This document shows positions 59,235 to 64,000 of a stretch of 64,000 nucleotides of DNA, one piece after another. Origin of the DNA: Caenorhabditis remanei (Eukaryota > Nematoda > Chromadorea > Rhabditida > Rhabditidae); NCBI RefSeq assembly GCF_010183535.1, contig NW_026526025.1, forward strand, positions 62,001-126,000. The letters run 5' to 3'. How positions within the stretch are numbered: the stretch's first letter is position 1; each line of letters starts with the position of its first letter. Both the position numbers and the translations under genes were made by a program. The notes under the pieces were generated by a model. The model was not told the DNA's origin and made no database searches. It saw only the letters and a list, made by a program, of their open reading frames with translations.

Positions 59235-59547
59235 TGTTCGACATTATTCACTCAAAAAATCATAGCGTCCAGTTCCAAATGTTTTTCTTCGAATTTTCAA
59301 ATCAAGGTCTGGAAAAATCAAATTGATCCAATGACCAGGGAAATTTCAAAATTTCACAAATTCCACTACACACCTTTCTGTTTCTGAAAACTGAGTGTTC
59401 AGTGATTTCTTCCTGACACCGCAACACACGCGCAATGAAAGGGCGGGCTGCGCCGTCCGATAAAATTGCGCGATAACCCAGAAAGAGAAAGTGAGAGGCC
59501 AACTGAGTGATGGATGATTTAGTGAAACAGAGAAACATAAAAAAGAG
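59235..59547. other. Spacer of inverted duplication 2
   Basis: 313 bp of single-copy sequence between the two outward promoters. A GC-rich patch GGGCGGGCTGCGCCGTCCG lies near 59441. No frame of interest. Confidence 0.85.
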
Positions 59548-59610
59548 AAAACATTGAAAAAGAGAGAATGAGCAGAGATGCAGTAACACTGCCCGCCGCG
59601 TTTGGAATAG

Positions 59611-59617
59611 TATATAA
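59611..59617 (+). promoter_or_regulatory. TATA box, outward promoter of right arm
   Basis: TATATAAGCC in a locally GC-rich context (CCCGCCGCGTTTGGAATAG before it and CACCGGCG after it). It lies about 45 bp upstream of a GTGAGT donor that would end a 5' exon. Strong TATA boxes in GC-rich surroundings are rare in this window, so it is a plausible core promoter. Confidence 0.5.
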
Positions 59618-60071
59618 GCCACCGGCGAAAACTGGAGAACTAAAACTAAGACTGATATGTGAGTTTCGGTCGCCCTTTTCTCTTATTTTTCTTAAATTCT
59701 AGCTATTATTTTTAACTTGGTGAATTGATGGAGTTTCTGTGAAGGTAAGATTCTGGAAATTAAAAAAATTAATATTCTATGTCCACTTCCTCAGTAGATG
59801 AAAAAACATACTTTGTAAAAGCAACGATTCTGGTTCTTGGCTTGCGCAGTTTCAAAAAGTAGTTTTAATCTGAAACTGAAGGCAAAAATGTAAAATATTT
59901 CGAATATGACTTTGACCCATGATCTATTTCAGTTGCTTTTGAATTTTGACAAAAATTACATTTTTCTTTTTTTTTCTTCTTTTGTGGGCCACCTGGCTTA
60001 CCAGTTCGTAGCATTTGGTAACAAATTATTAAAATTAAGAAGCCAAAAGCAATTTATTATAATTCTTACAG

Positions 60072-60507
60072 CAGAATGTGAAGTCCGGTACATGCATCGA
60101 TGGACAAACCACCAGAGCCGAGCGGCAAGAATTCGTACTGGTCTGTCGATCCGCTCTCATCGTGAGTTTTTCTCCAAAATCTTGTGATAATCCTATCTCT
60201 TTCTCTTTTTTGGGAACAGTCCGGCCAGTGAAGTACACCATCGTGGCCAACGACCAAGGATGGTCAAAAAATGAGATGATTCATCTCACGTACTTCCTGG
60301 CATTTGGACACCCCGTCTCCTACCAGCCACCTGCCATCCCATGTGCTCTACACAGCCGACAATTTGGCGAAGAAAGGAAGAAACAACTTCCTCCAACACA
60401 AGTGAGTTTTTTTTCTCTAAATCTGAAACAAATTCTACTTTTTATGTTTTCAGGAAACTTGGGCAATGAACAAAATGGATGTGAGAAATAGGAGTTTTTG
60501 GGCTTAA
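60072..60507 (+). pseudogene. Argonaute-like PIWI C-terminal fragment, right copy
   Basis: The exons by splice signals are 60072-60161, 60220-60401 and 60454-60507 (TAA). Argonaute-type residues are read in one frame across exon 1 and, through the 58-bp intron unspliced, into exon 2 (FSFLGTVRPVKYTIV). The spliced form puts exon 1 out of frame with that reading. So either the intron is retained or exon 1 encodes an unrelated peptide. The PIWI catalytic Asp/Glu region and the PAZ, MID and N domains are absent. The tail RRKK-like QFGEERKKQLPP is much shorter than usual. It is called a fragment of a nematode Argonaute (WAGO-like) gene attached to its own TATA promoter; the family assignment rests on motif memory only. 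Confidence 0.5.
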
Positions 60508-61252
60508 TTTGTGGTGTAGGTATTTTTTCTCATTTTCGTCTCAATATAGCTCTAGCTTTGGTTATTCATATTCATATTAAAAATAGTATTTATGTTTCCG
60601 ATGTAGACCTTATTTAGTTCAAAATCATTATCTCTTCATCTTTTTTCTTCATCTTTCCCCCCAATTTCCTTTCAATTTTCATCCCTAAATGTCATTCCCC
60701 ATTCCCCTTTCTCCCTCATTTTTATATGGCTTTTATTTTATGTGCTTTAATAAACTCATTGGTTTTTGAAAATGTATGTCTTAGGTGTTTAATGCACTAG
60801 TAAACTAGTAAGCCCAAAATAAATACATCGATAAAAAATGAAACGATACAAATCTTAGAAAAGACAATTCTTAGAAAGGACAATTCAGGAAATGTAGAGG
60901 AATGAGGAATCAATGTTTGGAGAACGTGATTGGAAACGTGACAAAAAATATATCACTTTTTGACAAGAGAAACAACCGAAATGAGTTTGGGGGGAGGGGA
61001 AACTAAGGTGGCCGAAGAGAGGAATCAGTTCACATAAAAACAATACTGTGTAGAATAGGAGGAAGTAATGAGTGAGAGGGTCAATAGAAACTTGGTTCCA
61101 AAACGGTGGCGGACAGGAGAAGGACCGGTGCTTCTTCTTGAGGAGCCACACTTTCTTGATGGGTGACCTGCATCCGATTCACTGAAAATTTTGAATTTAG
61201 GTTTAAAACTATGAAAAACCATACTTGGCAAATGAAAGACGTCAAATGAAAG

Positions 61253-61718
61253 ATGAAAGACGACGGGGTCTAAGAAACGACGTGGCCGCGGACAAACCGC
61301 CCTCCACCGCATCAGAGCGGAAAGCAACCCGCATATCCTTTTCGCTCGCTAAATTATTCGTTTCTTTTTAAAGAAGACACAACTATTTTCTGAGTGTCGG
61401 ATATTTTTATGGATCGACACAGAATTCATGGGACAATAAAAAATAGAACTTCAAGAGCACCACGAAACCCTCATTTTTGGCCCTTTTTTTGCTGATAACT
61501 TCTTTTAGCCTAATTTAAAGACCTACCTTCAAGAGAATTTTCTATTTTCCCGTGAATTCTGCCTCGATGCATATAAAAATATCCGACACTCAGAAAATAG
61601 TTCTAGCCCCTTTGAAAAGAAACGAATACTTTAGCGAGCGAAAAGGATATGCGGGTTGCTCTCCGCTCTGATGCGGTGGAAGGCGGTACGTAGTTTCTTA
61701 GTCCCCGTCGTCTTTCAT
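61253..61718. mobile_element. Foldback MITE, right arm of duplication 2
   Basis: Mirror of 57064-57529 (coordinate sum 118782). Confidence 0.75.
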
Positions 61719-62679
61719 TAATCGGTGCAAGTTTGTTAGTGGTTTCTTTGAGATATTGCGACTAAAACCATATTTTAATAAACCCTCATCCTAGAATTCT
61801 TTACATTTTTGTAGATTACCAAGCTTAGATAAAGTTCTTTATTCACTAGTCACCATAACTTATTAAGTACTGTTATTACATTTTTTATGCTCCTAGGAGG
61901 TTCCGCTAACAGACAGAAAACATTTTCCCTCTGCTCACCACCTTCTCATTCTATGAGCGGATCTCAAAATTGAAATCGAATTTTTGAGTCTGCAAACGTG
62001 TCCAAACTATCAATTCGACAATATCTTGGAGATAACTTCTTATTCAGCTAATTTCCCATCGCAAGAAAACCAAATAGGGTTTGGAACATAGCGTTAGCAA
62101 ACTTTCCTTCGTTGCGTGGCAGTCATTCATGTAAACCGGTACACGATGTACGCACAATCGACGCGTAACATGAAGGTAGTCAAGAAACACCAAACCGAAT
62201 CCTTTCTCTGCCCAACTGAGCCCTAAAAACGTTATCGTGCAAGCTGATTTCGTACAACTTTAATCCCATTCTCGTTTTCAGTGAATAATCACTTCTCTCG
62301 ACTCATTTGTTCCCAAATTTATTTTTCGTTCTGCGGCAAGCCTGCTCCTGCGGGTTGGAGTGTGTTGCTTCCGCTTGACTCCAGTTTGATTCAGAATTTT
62401 CTTCTTTTTTAATTTCTTAAAAATCTTGCAGACATGGTGAAAAACACGAAAAAATCTACTCACAGCCCCCACTTGTCTCTTATAAAAAAATAATGTGTTT
62501 TGTAGTACTTAATGATTTTTTGTCAGTTGAAAATCTTGTTTATTGTAAAAAAACGGTAAAACACGAAATAAACTGTTCACAGAGATATAACATCTTCAAA
62601 GAGAAAGGAAACAATTGAAGAGAAAAATATTAATCAAAGAGAAATAGCATCATTTAAAAAAGTCAAATAATAATTAATG

Positions 62680-64000
62680 TTAATGGTAGGCAGAGACGAT
62701 AGGAAGGTTGGAAAAAGTATTTTGCTCATCTAGATTTCTTACTGCTCTCAACGTTATTTGCCTCTGGAGTTCTCTTGGATTCTTGTTAGTTACGAAATCG
62801 GCCGAGATGTTCCGTTTGTACGGCTTTCTAGATTTCTGCTTCAGCTCCGAACTTCTCGACCGACGGCTGCTTGGCTCCTTCATGTATAGTGGATCTTTGT
62901 CGTAAGTTGACACATACTCCTCATTTTTCCAGGCTTCCATTCGTGACAATCGGCCGCGAGTCTCACTTAAAACACGTCGCAACATCCTGGCGCGTACTTT
63001 CCTACGAGATACATCAATTGAATTGTTCCCGTTGAGTTCCAAAGTGTTTCAGTCGAGATCCGCATCAACCTGAAAAACGGAATTTCCTTGATTTCAATAG
63101 AAACTATAAACTCACATTTCTTTTGAGCAATCCACGTTGATTATCTAAAATTGTTTCTAAATAAGATACCACCGATGGACCGCAGTCAATCAGATTCGAT
63201 TGGAGTGGGAGGTTCTTGACTCTCTTCAAAACAACTCTGCTTTCATGAAAAACAGCGGTTTCCGGATATTTTCCGCTTCTCTGGAGAGCTTGGAAATAGC
63301 ACTTCATGAAAACTTTAACCATACGGAGCACACGCTGACCACGATATTCAATTATATCGCCCATTGGATCCAAAAACAAAACGATGCAAGGAGACTTGTT
63401 TTCCTCAGATCCATCAAGAATAGCATCAAATGGATTTCTCACGACAATGAGCATAAAGTGGAATTCGTTGAAGTATGGACAACACCACATGTCCTTCTTG
63501 AAGTTATCAGTCCTGCTTCTAGTTCATCAATTGTGAATGAAGTATCATGCAGATCTTCGTTTTGTTCTTTCTCCTGATTTGATTCTGAAAAAATTATAAA
63601 TTTCAATTGTTATTTTCTAAAGTTGACTTTTGGGCCAAGAATAGAAAATCGGCGCCAGTTTTCAATTGAAAACACTTAGAACAAATTGGGAATAATCATA
63701 AAACACTGAAATATTTAAAAATAACTTGCGTCTTGCTCCTTCAATTCCAATAACTGCTGAACTACTTGGCACGTCCTGCTTTCTCTCACTCGGCTGCTCT
63801 AATTCCATTTTCTGTTGTTGAGCCAGCATTTTGATCTCACGACGACGGTTTTCTAGCTCCAACTTTATTTTTTTGTGCATGGCACGCGTTATACGTACTT
63901 CCACTTCTTCTTTCTCAGAGTCATCATCATTTTGTTGGGATATTTCCTCCTCTCGTTTACTTTCGCCCGCTCTTCGTTTCCTTTCGTCTGCTCTAAGGTT
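62680..64000 (-). pseudogene. Ulp1/SENP-like C48 protease gene, right copy, internal deletion
   Basis: Minus strand, continuing past the window edge. The 5' exon (64000 to about 63750) is highly charged and coiled-coil-like, with DDDSEKEEVEVRITRAM and KLELENRRREIKMLAQQQ. After it come 63584-63515, then a 1050-bp deletion that removes the SUMO-interaction-like repeats, two introns and the start of the protease domain. It rejoins at 63514, out of the protease frame. The His, Asp and Cys motifs remain downstream but cannot be reached without a frame change. The basic tail ends at 62680. Confidence 0.72.

Larger units (their letters stand above)
59548..63740 (-). repeat. Inverted duplication 2, right arm (1050-bp deletion)
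   Basis: Mirror of the left arm. The deletion junction at 63514/63515 has a 2-bp overlap (GC) between its two sources. Beyond 63740 the sequence departs from the left arm, and here it continues into the 5' exon of the protease gene, so this side holds the original gene context. Confidence 0.94.

Noticed and set aside
59160..59622. Frames starting MAYILFQTRRAV on both strands around the spacer
   Set aside because: They read backwards across the promoter and are mirror images caused by the inverted arms.

Overview
The window looks like nuclear DNA of a Caenorhabditis-type nematode. It is AT-rich, its introns are mostly 45-60 bp with GTAAGT/GTGAGT donors and TTTTCAG acceptors, and it holds a nematode-style serpentine chemoreceptor, a BEL/Pao retrotransposon and many small inverted-repeat elements. 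No function is claimed for the unrecognised host genes; their exon structures were built by eye from splice signals and paralogue comparison.

Region 1 (1-30.6 kb) is a host gene cluster with dispersed repeats. Two diverged paralogues of one unknown family lie at 738-4104 (+) and 11955-13863 (-). Two paralogues of a second unknown family lie at 14655-17966 (-) and 25341-28812 (-), the latter with a long extra N-terminal region. Between them are a broken SRG/SRV-like receptor (4855-6459), a small unknown gene (7974-9688), a damaged chromodomain-like/C2H2 gene (19447-20017), and paired copies of repeats here called A, B and C. Repeat B sits just upstream of both members of the second family.

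Region 2 (30.6-42.5 kb) is a BEL/Pao retrotransposon on the minus strand, flanked by 155-bp direct repeats. It has three blocks of Gag-like zinc knuckles, an aspartic protease, reverse transcriptase, RNase H and a C-terminally truncated integrase. Its gag is split by a 1.38-kb nested non-autonomous LTR element with 252-bp LTRs, a tRNA-type primer site and a target-site duplication.

Region 3 (39.9-63.7 kb) is two adjacent large inverted duplications separated by 494 bp. Inverted duplication 1 has arms 39921-47859 and 48317-53497 and a 457-bp spacer. Inverted duplication 2 has arms 53992-59234 and 59548-63740 and a 313-bp spacer. Arms are nearly identical except that each right arm carries one large internal deletion (2757 bp and 1050 bp). 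The first copies half of the retroelement's 5' gene and fuses it to new sequence. The second carries a Ulp1/SENP-like C48 protease gene with SUMO-interaction-like motifs and an Argonaute-like PIWI fragment, each in two outward-facing copies. Read-through transcripts would fold into long hairpins; that is inference. An assembly or haplotype-joining error is the main alternative and should be excluded first.
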